Assembly (NCBI GenBank): GCA_964507445.1
Contig: CAZDQF010000019.1
Span: 1 to 64,000, forward strand
Length of the DNA: 64,000 nucleotides
Direction: 5' to 3'
From: GCA-2683135 sp964507445
GTDB lineage: Bacteria; Planctomycetota; GCA-002687715
Shown: piece after piece, positions 26,546-33,754 of the stretch
Layout of the letters: every line of letters begins with the position of its first letter
Numbering within the stretch: position 1 is the stretch's first letter
Position numbers and translations under genes: made by a program
Notes under the pieces: generated by a model
The model's database searches: none
Told to the model about the DNA's origin: nothing
The model's input: the letters and a program-made list of their open reading frames with translations, nothing else

Positions 26546-26574
26546 AGATTAGGAATGTCCCCGGGGTCCGTCAA
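26546..26574 (-). promoter_or_regulatory. Sigma-70-like promoter of the small RNA
   Basis: On the minus strand TTGACG (26574-26569), exactly 17 bp, TAATCT (26551-26546). Predicted transcript start is the A at about 26540. Confidence 0.6.
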
Positions 26575-26654
26575 GGGTCTCATTCTTGCGTGTGTCGCGA
26601 CCAGCCCATGTCGTGGGGTAGCGCGATTGACGTTAATCGGGTTATCATCTCAGC

Positions 26655-26850
26655 CGCTGCGTATTCGGCGTTCTCTGGGGCGTTTGTGGAGAATTCTCTC
26701 CACTGCCCCGGCACCCGGGACGTAGTGGATGTGCACGAGGCCGGATGTCATGTCCGGCTTTGGGTTTACCTAACTTACAGCTTTCCACTTTCTCGAACTA
26801 GGTAAACACCGCGGTGTCGGAGGCCTTCTTTCCGGCACCGCTCTTTTTTT
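26655..26850 (+). ncRNA. Candidate structured RNA with pseudoknot and terminator
   Basis: Rightward, ending in an intrinsic terminator. Stems seen: GGGGC/GCCCC (26677/26705) around GTGGAGA-attc-TCTCCAC (26686-26703); GCCGGA-7 nt-TCCGGC (26740-26758); GTTTACCTA (26764-26772) with TAGGTAAAC (26799-26807). TCCACT (26784-26789), inside that last loop, complements AGTGGA (26724-26729), which would make a pseudoknot. No clear promoter: TTGACG at 26627 lacks a matching -10. No known riboswitch or housekeeping RNA was recognised. It could be a stand-alone RNA or a leader of the lipoprotein gene at 27033. Confidence 0.5.
26811..26850 (+). terminator. Intrinsic terminator of the plus-strand structured RNA
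   Basis: GCGGTG (26811-26816) plus CGGA pair with TCCG plus CACCGC (26836-26841) and are followed by TCTTTTTTT (26842-26850). Confidence 0.85.
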
Positions 26851-26990
26851 GTGGGAAGGGGGGGCCGTGAGTCAACGGGTGGCGGATTGACGGCCAAGGG
26901 CGGGAGTCGCGAAGCCGGCTCTTCCAGCCTGGAACTGCCGTCACAGCAGCGTCGAGCGGACATCGTGCTCCCCGTTAGCATACGGTGGTC

Positions 26991-27006
26991 GCGACCGATC
27001 GGTCGC
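26991..27006. promoter_or_regulatory. Perfect 16-bp palindrome before the TPR lipoprotein gene
   Basis: GCGACCGATCGGTCGC lies 26 bp before ATG 27033 and overlaps a second palindrome GGTCGCGACC (26987-26996). It could be an operator for a dimeric repressor. Between 26851 and 26990 nothing else is seen. Confidence 0.3.
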
Positions 27007-27032
27007 CGGCAACCTCATCGGCACATTCATCC

Positions 27033-27936
27033 ATGTCTCCAATCGTCCCCTCGTTCGCTCTCCTGCTGGCCTTGGCCTGCCTGTCCGGCTGCTCGCGTGA
27101 GTCCGCTGAGGGGGGGGCCGACTGGATCGCCCTGCTACAGGCCGCCAAGGCAGAGGTGGATGCGGCGCCAAGGCTCGAAAAGTTCACCGCGTTGGGGGAC
27201 CGAGCGTCCCTCCCGGCAGCGACGGACCCCGACCCCCCGCTGGCATACCAGGCCGGCCTCGAGGAGAGAGCCCTCGTAGCNNNNNNNNNNCATTTGCCGC
27301 TATTTGTTGCGGGGGGGGGGGGCCGGGGGGGGGGCGGGGGCGGCGCGGCACCGCGACGCGCGGCTGGCTTACCTGGCCGTCATCGAGGAGAGAGCCGTCG
27401 TAGCGCGGGCCGCAGGTGACCCGGCGGTGGCTTCCCGTCTCGAGGCGCAGCGGGTCGAAGAGGCCGCGCGCTTCCTCGCCGCCGATCCTGGGGACGGTTT
27501 CGTCCGCGGACTGGTGAGCTACGAGCTCGCCGTGGGGGGGCGACTGTCAGAAGCATGGGCCCACATACGTGCCGGAATCGAACAGACCAGCTCGGAGAAA
27601 CATCAGGAGGAGCGGCTCTTGTACTTCGCAGGAGCCGTGGTCTCGATCAGTCGGTTGCACGAGAAGGCGCTCGAAGGGGAGGATTGGCGAAGCACCTACG
27701 CTGACCTGACCGCTGGCATGTTCGCCAGAGCAAACTCGCGAGGCGCGCCGCGGAGTCACCTGGAGAGCCTCGCTGCGGTCTGTGCCACCGCGCAGCTGGG
27801 GGCCGGTCGTTTGGACGCCGCGGAGAAGACGGTCGGAGCCTGGGAAGCGTTGGCGCCGGCGTCGGCGGAACCGTTCTCCATCAGGCAGCTGATCCAGGCC
27901 AGCCGACCTGCCTCGCCTGCGACTGGAAACAAGTAG
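27033..27936 (+). CDS. TPR-like lipoprotein, reading frame broken by an assembly gap
   Basis: ATG 27033 begins a lipoprotein signal (LLLALACLSGC, lipobox LSGC, Cys20). The helical body breaks at ten Ns (27281-27290), a G-rich junk stretch and a frame change. The sequence just before the gap (LAYQAGLEERALVA) nearly repeats just after it (LAYLAVIEERAVVA, about 27358-27405). Joining at that repeat gives one continuous frame of about 260 residues ending at 27936. The distal part has TPR-like helices (ELAVGGRLSEAWAHIRAGI, LLYFAGAVVSISRLHEKAL). Treat it as one intact gene with an assembly defect, not a pseudogene. Partner unknown. Confidence 0.7.
27281..27290. other. Scaffold gap (10 N) with low-quality flank
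   Basis: Ten N are followed by an anomalous G-homopolymer stretch (about 27309-27340) unlike any other sequence in the window. About 44 bp on the left of the gap reappears on the right with several mismatches, as if overlapping contig ends were not merged. Confidence 0.9.
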
Positions 27937-28144
27937 CCGTCGACAGCTTCGTCTGCTGACGAAACGTCGCGTGCCCGCGATTCCGACAACAGCCACCCCC
28001 CGGTCCGGGCCGATAACAACGGAAGCGAAAACGGGTTCCGACGGCATCGCGTGTGAGTGATCGGCGCGTCGGCGACACCGGGCTCGCGCAAGTCTCCGTG
28101 GCGGCCCCCCCGTCGCCACCGCTCTCAACGGCTCGGGGCTGATC

Positions 28145-29302
28145 ATGTCCCTGGGGCGTCGGCTCGGTTACCCACTCATGCAACAGTTGTTCAAACGCTT
28201 CTTCGACGTGTCGGAGGTCCGCCGCCGCAGGCGCCGGGCACGCATCGACACCTCACCGCAGAGTGCCATCGACCTTTGTCGGTTGTTGCAGCGACGAGGC
28301 CGAATCAAGGCTGCGCGGGACGAGGCCCGGGCGGGCCTTGGCCGGTTCCCCAGGTCCCGGGAGCTTCGTGAGCTGCTGGCCAGCACCTGGCGTCGGAGCA
28401 ACGGGCGCGAATTGGCCGGGCTGCAGTCCAGGGTCTCCCGGGATCCATCCGTCGCCAACCACCTGGCTCTGGTGGCCTACCTGAGCCGCTTCGGCGAACA
28501 CCGTCGAGCGGTGGACGCTTGTCGTCGCATGACGGCCGATCATCCCGGCGCTCCGGAGGCGTCCCTGGCGCTCGGGCGGGCGCTCATGGCCTGTTTCCAC
28601 CGGGATCACGTCGCCCGGGATGGCTCCGAGGGTCTCCGTCACTTGCAAGCGGCGTGTGAACTGGACCCTTCAGACTTCTCTGCACACCTGGAGCTTGCCC
28701 AGACCTACTACTGCATCGGTGCCGTCAAGACGGCTCTGGATTCCGTCTACGCAGCGCTGGAGATCGAGCCGGACAACGTGGAAGCCAACCGGTTGCACCG
28801 CGTCCTGGTTCGCCTGCCTGTGGAGGAGCGGATGCAGGGGGAGCTCTTGCAGGAGATTGAAGAGAACGACGAGCTCCGCTTCTCCCATGAGCCGCGGAGG
28901 CAGCCGGACGCCTCGAGCCTGCGCCGCGCGCTGGAGCAGATGTCCATGCTGGCCGGTGTGCGGAGGGTGACCTTGTGCCGTCAGGACGGGGACCTGGTGG
29001 CGGAAGCGGGCAGGATGCGTGATCGCTGCGGCGACCGGGATCTGGCCTTCGTGGAATCCAGTCGAGCGTTCCGGCGGGCGGCGTCGCTGGCCGCGAAGCG
29101 CATGGGCATCGGCGCGTTCGAAGAAGCGGAGATGTCCTGGGACGGAGGCGCCTTGCTGGCGTTCGGTGTGGGCAGCCACGTGGTGGTGATCTCGTCGGAC
29201 GGCTCCCCGCAGCGGATCGCCACGATCACGACCGCGGCGCGGAACTTCATCGCGGGCGCGACCTTCGCGGCCCCTTGTCGGAGCCAAGTCACCCATGCGT
29301 GA
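28145..29302 (+). CDS. TPR protein with C-terminal roadblock/LC7-like domain
   Basis: 385 residues, cytoplasmic, with a very basic N-terminus (VRRRRRRARID). TPR helices run from about 40 to 225 (AIDLCRLLQRRGRIKAARDEA, HLELAQTYYCIGAVKTALDSVYAALEIEPDN). Residues 255-375 (LRRALEQMSMLAGVRRVTLCRQDGDLVAEA, GGALLAFGVGSHVVVISSD) read as a roadblock fold, the regulator or scaffold fold for MglA-type GTPases. Start ATG 28145, with ATG 28178 as an alternative. Its last 8 bp overlap the next roadblock gene, so the cassette is an operon. Confidence 0.72.
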   Translation: MSLGRRLGYPLMQQLFKRFFDVSEVRRRRRRARIDTSPQSAIDLCRLLQRRGRIKAARDEARAGLGRFPRSRELRELLASTWRRSNGRELAGLQSRVSRDPSVANHLALVAYLSRFGEHRRAVDACRRMTADHPGAPEASLALGRALMACFHRDHVARDGSEGLRHLQAACELDPSDFSAHLELAQTYYCIGAVKTALDSVYAALEIEPDNVEANRLHRVLVRLPVEERMQGELLQEIEENDELRFSHEPRRQPDASSLRRALEQMSMLAGVRRVTLCRQDGDLVAEAGRMRDRCGDRDLAFVESSRAFRRAASLAAKRMGIGAFEEAEMSWDGGALLAFGVGSHVVVISSDGSPQRIATITTAARNFIAGATFAAPCRSQVTHA

Positions 29303-29645
29303 GATCCTCATCCGGCTGGGAACCTACCCAGGGGTCCTTGGTTGTCTGGTGGCGACGTCCGACGGCATCGCCGTGGACTCTCACCTCGCGGACATGGACG
29401 AGGATGCGGCCGCGGCCCTGGTCTCATCCCTGCTCGTACACACCGCCGACCTGCTGGACAGGGACGGCGGCTCACGGATGGATCAACTCGAGCTACGAGC
29501 ATCCCGGGGGAAGATCATCGTGTCTGACCTTGGGAGCGCGTATCTCGTGGTGGTTACGGATCGGCGCCTGGACCTCGATCAGGGACGGATTGAGATCAGG
29601 AGCGCGGCGAACGCGCTGCGAAAGGTGGGGCGGATTCACGTCTGA
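29295..29645 (+). CDS. Roadblock/LC7 domain protein (MglB-like)
   Basis: 116 residues, essentially a single roadblock domain: LIRLGTYPGVLGCLVATSDGIAVDS, then DEDAAAALVSSLLVHTADLL and IIVSDLGSAYLVVVTDRRLDL. Such proteins act as GTPase-activating or GTPase-binding dimers for MglA-like switches. It starts inside the end of the TPR-roadblock gene and is followed 26 bp later by the GTPase gene, which makes that GTPase its likely partner. Confidence 0.82.
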   Translation: MREILIRLGTYPGVLGCLVATSDGIAVDSHLADMDEDAAAALVSSLLVHTADLLDRDGGSRMDQLELRASRGKIIVSDLGSAYLVVVTDRRLDLDQGRIEIRSAANALRKVGRIHV

Positions 29646-29671
29646 GGCTGACTCTTCGGAGCGCGATTTTC

Positions 29672-30637
29672 ATGGTTCAAGTCAATCTGGCACTGCGAGA
29701 GATCAACTGCAAGCTGGTCTACTTTGGCCCCGGGCTCTCGGGGAAGACCACCAATCTGGAGATCGTTCACGAACGAGCGCCGGAGTCCTCCAAGGGGCAG
29801 CTGACGTCCATCGCCACGGAGTCCGATCGAACGCTCTTCTTCGACTTCATGCCCCTGAACCTCGGCAAGGTGAGCGGTATGCAGACCAAGTTCCAGCTCT
29901 ATACCGTCCCGGGTCAGGTCTACTACAACTCGACACGGAAGCTGGTCCTGCGCGGGGCTGACGGGGTGGTGTTCGTGGCTGACAGCCAGGCTGACAAGAT
30001 GGAGGAGAACATCGAGTCCCTGGACAACCTCGAGGAGTGCCTGCGCGAGCAAGGACGCAGCCTCTCGGAGATGCCCCATGTCATCCAGTGGAACAAGCGG
30101 GACCTTCCCGAAGTCATGGAGCCGGCGGAGATGGACGATCTGCTGAATCGTCATGGCGTCCCGTGCTTCGAGGCGGTGGCCAACACCGGCGATGGTGTGA
30201 TCGAGACCTTCAAGGCTCTCTCCGGCCTGGTCCTGGAGAAGGTCAAGGGGATGACGGAGACCCGGGCGACGAGGGCGAGTCCCGTGTCCGAGGGAGTGGG
30301 CTCACAGCAGCGAGGCGCCGGGTCCGGTGGTCTTCCACGTCAGGTCCCAGCAGGAGCTGGTTCGCCTGTGGCGGAGGCGACGCCCGCTGCCGTGGCCGCT
30401 CCGGTGGCCATCTCCGTCGCTTCGAAGCCCGCCGCGCGTGCGACCGTGGAGCCCATCGGAGTGGACCCGACGCCGAGGATGCCACGAGAGCGCGCCTCCG
30501 GGTCCAGCAGCCAGAGGAGCATCGTGGTGTCGTCCCGAACCGGTGCGAACCCGGTCCGTTCACCCGGTCTCTGGGCCCTGGTGCTCGCTGCCGGAGTGGG
30601 CGCGGTGGTGCTTGCGGTGGCCAAGGGGTTCTTCTGA
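29672..30637 (+). CDS. MglA-like small GTPase with tail linker and C-terminal membrane anchor
   Basis: 321 residues. The first 190 closely resemble MglA polarity GTPases: P-loop GPGLSGKTT (20-28), the family's TVPGQVYY in place of DxxG, ESDRTLFFDFMPLNLG, DGVVFVADSQ and WNKRDLP (N141, D144). Typical MglA ends near residue 195. Here an Ala/Pro/Ser/Gly-rich linker (200-297) leads to a hydrophobic C-terminal segment (LWALVLAAGVGAVVLAVA, about 300-318), a predicted tail anchor that would hold the switch on the membrane. Flanking roadblock genes on both sides support a polarity or motility-control module. Start ATG 29672 follows GGAG. Confidence 0.88.
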   Translation: MVQVNLALREINCKLVYFGPGLSGKTTNLEIVHERAPESSKGQLTSIATESDRTLFFDFMPLNLGKVSGMQTKFQLYTVPGQVYYNSTRKLVLRGADGVVFVADSQADKMEENIESLDNLEECLREQGRSLSEMPHVIQWNKRDLPEVMEPAEMDDLLNRHGVPCFEAVANTGDGVIETFKALSGLVLEKVKGMTETRATRASPVSEGVGSQQRGAGSGGLPRQVPAGAGSPVAEATPAAVAAPVAISVASKPAARATVEPIGVDPTPRMPRERASGSSSQRSIVVSSRTGANPVRSPGLWALVLAAGVGAVVLAVAKGFF

Positions 30638-30693
30638 TTGTTGCCGGACAGAGAGTGACTGAGATGGCGAAACGAACTCAGGGAGAAGAGACC

Positions 30694-31212
30694 ATGAACG
30701 AGAATGAGCAGCTACGTCGCGATCGCCTGGTGTTCTACGAGAGGGACATCGAGGAGATCACCAGGGTGCTTCAGGAGGTCGTGAAGCTCAGCGGTGCCAA
30801 GTGTGCTCTCCTGGTCGACAAGGAGGGCCACATGGTCGCCCGTACAGGCTCCGTCCGCACCTTTGATCTGGACACGATCTCGGCGCTGGTGGCTGGGTCT
30901 TTCGCGGCCACTTGTGAGATGGCGAGGTTGCTCGGAGAGCAGGAGTTCTCCGTGATGTTCCATCAGGGGCATCGTGACAGCATCCAACTCAACCTGGTGG
31001 GGGATCGGACGATCCTCACGGTCATCTTCGACGACCAGACGACGGTGGGGATGGTCCGCCTTTACTCCTCCGAAGCCGGGGAGAAGCTGACCGAGATCTT
31101 CGTCAACAAGGCCGCACGGGAAGCGGATCAGGATCATGGTGAGCAGGTGCCCGTGGTGGATGAGGCCTTCGACGACAGCGCTCGTGAACGACTGGACTCC
31201 TTGTTCCGTTGA
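30694..31212 (+). CDS. Roadblock/LC7 domain protein (second MglB-like partner)
   Basis: 172 residues from ATG 30694, which follows GGGAGAAGAG; an upstream ATG at 30664 is possible. The roadblock domain spans about 10-130: ITRVLQEVVKLSGAKCALLVDKEGHMVARTG, LDTISALVAGSFAATCEMARLLGE, RTILTVIFDDQTTVGMVRLYS. An acidic tail (QVPVVDEAFDDSARERLDSLF) follows. This is the classic layout of roadblock proteins adjacent to MglA-like GTPases, and it probably regulates the tail-anchored GTPase encoded 56 bp upstream. Confidence 0.85.
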   Translation: MNENEQLRRDRLVFYERDIEEITRVLQEVVKLSGAKCALLVDKEGHMVARTGSVRTFDLDTISALVAGSFAATCEMARLLGEQEFSVMFHQGHRDSIQLNLVGDRTILTVIFDDQTTVGMVRLYSSEAGEKLTEIFVNKAAREADQDHGEQVPVVDEAFDDSARERLDSLFR

Positions 31213-31241
31213 CCACAGTGGCATGGAGGCGGTCTGGTACC

Positions 31242-31763
31242 ATGACGCCCATGCACGCCGCCGACGAGCCCAAGTCTCTCCAGGAAGCCTGGGAGGAGAT
31301 CGAAGCTGTCCTCGGGCCAGATCCGACAAATGGCGCGGGGGCCGCGTTGTTGGTGGTCATGGCCTGGCGGGCCAGGGGCTTTCCCGCGGAGAGCGAGCAC
31401 CTCGAAGAGCTGTCCGGGCGTCTCGGCCTCGAGCCGCAGCGCGTCAGCGAGATCGCGACTTATTGCGACCGACTCGTCGGAAGCGAAGCGGGCCTGACCC
31501 TGTGTCGGGGCCTCACCTGCACCCTGCACGGGGCGGAGGCGTTTCACGCGAGGCTGAAGTCGCTGCTCACGAAGCTCCAGCTCGAGCGCCCGCTGGATGA
31601 GGTGTTCTGCCTCTCTCAGTGCGAGCACGGTCCGAGCGTGATGCAGGGTGACCGCATCTGGGTGACCCGCGCCCAGCGGGTGGTTGAGGCTCGCAGGGCC
31701 TGGCGCCACGGTGATTCGGGCCCTGTCCCCATCTCCGACAACTCCCTCCCCAACCTGGACTGA
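31242..31763 (+). CDS. NuoE-like thioredoxin-fold [2Fe-2S] protein
   Basis: 173 residues from ATG 31242 (GGAGG 11 bases upstream). An N-terminal helical bundle (LLVVMAWRARGFPAESEHLEELSGRLGLEPQRVSEIATY) precedes a ferredoxin-like domain. Its four ligands have NuoE spacing: C88-x4-C93 (LCRGLTC) and C123-x3-C127 (FCLSQC). In complex I or HoxE-type hydrogenases this subunit relays electrons, but no partner dehydrogenase is nearby, so it is orphaned here. It sits directly after the roadblock gene, possibly in the same transcript. Confidence 0.78.
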   Translation: MTPMHAADEPKSLQEAWEEIEAVLGPDPTNGAGAALLVVMAWRARGFPAESEHLEELSGRLGLEPQRVSEIATYCDRLVGSEAGLTLCRGLTCTLHGAEAFHARLKSLLTKLQLERPLDEVFCLSQCEHGPSVMQGDRIWVTRAQRVVEARRAWRHGDSGPVPISDNSLPNLD

Positions 31764-31770
31764 GTTCCTG

Positions 31771-31804
31771 CGACAGCCCCTCAAGTCGGCGGGGCATGTT
31801 GTCG
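31771..31804 (+). terminator. Possible hairpin after the NuoE-like gene
   Basis: CGACA and CCCC pair with GGGG and TTGTCG around a 10-nt loop. No T run follows, so the call is weak. Confidence 0.3.
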
Positions 31805-31860
31805 AAGAGTGACGAGGAGGCGCGTGTCCGTACCGCCTCAGCCCAAGGGGAAGGAACATC

Positions 31861-33066
31861 ATGAGTATCGGCTCCAACAGCGATGGAATGCGCAGCCTGG
31901 TCGCTCCTGTCTTGGTCATGGTGGGGGCGGTCGTCATCACCGTGCTGGTGCTCTCCGGGATTCCCGGCGGCCCGACCCCCACTCCCGGAGTCGTGCCGAC
32001 TCCCGTGCCACTCTCCGCGTCGACCATCACCTGCAACAACGCGCGGGTCGGCGGGTTGTTCCAGCTCACCGTCCACGCCCGGCCCCAGGTCGGCGTGTGG
32101 GTGCTGGCGTCTGGCAACGGCGGTCCCACCACCATCGGACCCTGGCAGGTGGACCTGGGCCATGACTGGTTCCTGCTCCAGGACTTCGCCTGGACCTCCG
32201 GGGGCAACCGGATCGACATCCAGATCCCGCTTCCCCAGGGGCATGGCTGGGCGGGCACTGAGGCGTTGGTCAAGGCCCTGGTCCATGATCCCAACTCATG
32301 GGAATGGGCCTGGACGGAGACGGTCCTGCATCGATTCTCTCATGCTCCACAGGGTGGTCGCAGCGTCTGTCTCGTGCGCCAGGTGTCGGCCACCGGAGAG
32401 GCGTCCTGGGCACCGCTGCAAGCCAACGCCCTCGCCAACTCGCTCGGCGGGATGGGACACAGCGTCAGCGTATTCGACGACAGCCTGCCTCCGGACCTGG
32501 CGGGCTTCGATGTGGTGATGGACTGTCGGTTCACCCTGGCGGCCAGCCAGGATGAGCTCGATCAGATGACTGACTTCATCAGGCACTACGGCGGAGTGTT
32601 CATGCTCTGCGGTCCGACCGTGGGGTCTGCCTGGGGTCAGTGGAGGTTCGCCTCGATACAGCAGTGGTTGAACGGGGACTTGGGGCTCGGGCTTACCCTG
32701 GGCACCGGCCTCAATCAGTCAAGCGGTGTCACCGGCGAGCAGGTGAGCCTCTCGGCGCCGCCCTCGTACCTCTACCAACCGGGGTCCGTGGCCGGCATGC
32801 CCTATCGGGTTCATGACGAGGGCGGGAGTTTCGGTCCTCAGGGATTCCAGCCGACCGGTTGGCCCTGGATCGTCTCGCCGTCATCGCCGGGACAGGCACC
32901 CACGGTCTACGGGATGTTGTTGAAGGGTAGCGACGTGCACTCCATGCCGGTCAAGGGTGGGGTGGCCATCCTCTTCAACGGCGCCCCTGACGCTCTCGCG
33001 CCCAGCCCCCAGAACCCCTTCGCTCACCTGATCTTCGGCAATCTGGTGTCCTGGCTCGATCAGTAG
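31861..33066 (+). CDS. Membrane-anchored extracytoplasmic protein of unknown function
   Basis: 401 residues. A membrane helix at about 12-34 (SLVAPVLVMVGAVVITVLVLSGI) is followed by a Pro/Thr linker and a beta-rich segment (ITCNNARVGGLFQLTVHARPQ). From about 180 the sequence reads like a Rossmann or amidotransferase-like fold: ANALANSLGGMGHSVSVFDD, FDVVMDCRF, FIRHYGGVFMLCGPT, AHLIFGNLVSWLD. No catalytic Cys-His-Glu triad can be confirmed. ATG 31861 follows AAGGAA. It stands alone between two hairpin-bounded or unrelated units. Confidence 0.68.
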   Translation: MSIGSNSDGMRSLVAPVLVMVGAVVITVLVLSGIPGGPTPTPGVVPTPVPLSASTITCNNARVGGLFQLTVHARPQVGVWVLASGNGGPTTIGPWQVDLGHDWFLLQDFAWTSGGNRIDIQIPLPQGHGWAGTEALVKALVHDPNSWEWAWTETVLHRFSHAPQGGRSVCLVRQVSATGEASWAPLQANALANSLGGMGHSVSVFDDSLPPDLAGFDVVMDCRFTLAASQDELDQMTDFIRHYGGVFMLCGPTVGSAWGQWRFASIQQWLNGDLGLGLTLGTGLNQSSGVTGEQVSLSAPPSYLYQPGSVAGMPYRVHDEGGSFGPQGFQPTGWPWIVSPSSPGQAPTVYGMLLKGSDVHSMPVKGGVAILFNGAPDALAPSPQNPFAHLIFGNLVSWLDQ

Positions 33067-33136
33067 GCGGCGGCCATCCGGCAGGGCGATTGCGGATAAG
33101 CTGTAACCGCCCGGACTGGCCGCGGTTCTCCGCTGG

Positions 33137-33754
33137 ATGGTCAGTCGTCCGGTGCAGATCCGGCCCGTGAGCGAACCTGGAGACTGGGAACTCTTGCAGC
33201 GGTCCAGCTCCGAGGACGCGTCCGTCTTCGGAGAGCTGGTTCGTCGCCACTACCATTCAGCGGTCGTGTTCTGCACTCAGGTCCTCGGTGACCACGGCCG
33301 GGCGGAGGACATCGTCCAGCGCGGCTTCCTCAACATCTACCGGGCGAGAGGTCGTTACCAGGAGAAGGCCCGCTTCAAGACGCTCTTGTATCGCGTTCTG
33401 CTCAACCTCAGCATCAACGAGCTCCGACGCCGCAGCGGCACCGTGTCCATGTCCGCGTTGTCGGGGGTTGAGGAAGACCGCGAGGTCATGGTCCAGGACC
33501 GCTACGCGCCGGACCCGGCGGACCTGGCGGAGGAAGCCGAAGGTCGGCGGATCCTGTCCGACGCCATGTCCAAGCTCCGCGCCGAGCACCGCGCCGCGCT
33601 GTGGCTTCGGGAGCACGAACGGATGCCCTACCAGGAGATCGCGGAGGCCCTGGACGCGAGCCTGGGAGAGGTCAAGATCTGGATTCACAGAGCTCGCAAG
33701 CAGCTGTTCGAGCTGCTGCTACCCTACATCGATAGAGGGGAGCTTCGGGCATGA
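33137..33754 (+). CDS. ECF RNA polymerase sigma factor
   Basis: 205 residues. Region 2 (about 25-95) contains DASVFGELVRRHYHSAVVFCTQVLGDHGRAEDIVQRGFLNIYR and region 4 (about 140-200) contains LRAEHRAALWLREHERMPYQEIAEALDASLGEVKIWIHRARKQL, the helix-turn-helix that reads the -35 element. GTG 33167 is a possible later start. It overlaps by four bases (ATGA) with the anti-sigma gene, so both are made together and the pair forms a stress or envelope-signal switch. Target promoters cannot be told. Confidence 0.92.
   Translation: MVSRPVQIRPVSEPGDWELLQRSSSEDASVFGELVRRHYHSAVVFCTQVLGDHGRAEDIVQRGFLNIYRARGRYQEKARFKTLLYRVLLNLSINELRRRSGTVSMSALSGVEEDREVMVQDRYAPDPADLAEEAEGRRILSDAMSKLRAEHRAALWLREHERMPYQEIAEALDASLGEVKIWIHRARKQLFELLLPYIDRGELRA

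Noticed and set aside
26209..26805. Short reading frames on both strands of the 900-bp gap
   Set aside because: They cross the terminators and stems, have no ribosome sites and composition unlike the neighbours.
26310..26850. Housekeeping RNAs (6S, SRP, RNase P, tmRNA, 5S) in the gap
   Set aside because: None of their conserved boxes were found on either strand.
27304..27936. Separate downstream gene or pseudogene after the N-run
   Set aside because: Duplicated flank and restored frame point to an assembly defect within one gene.
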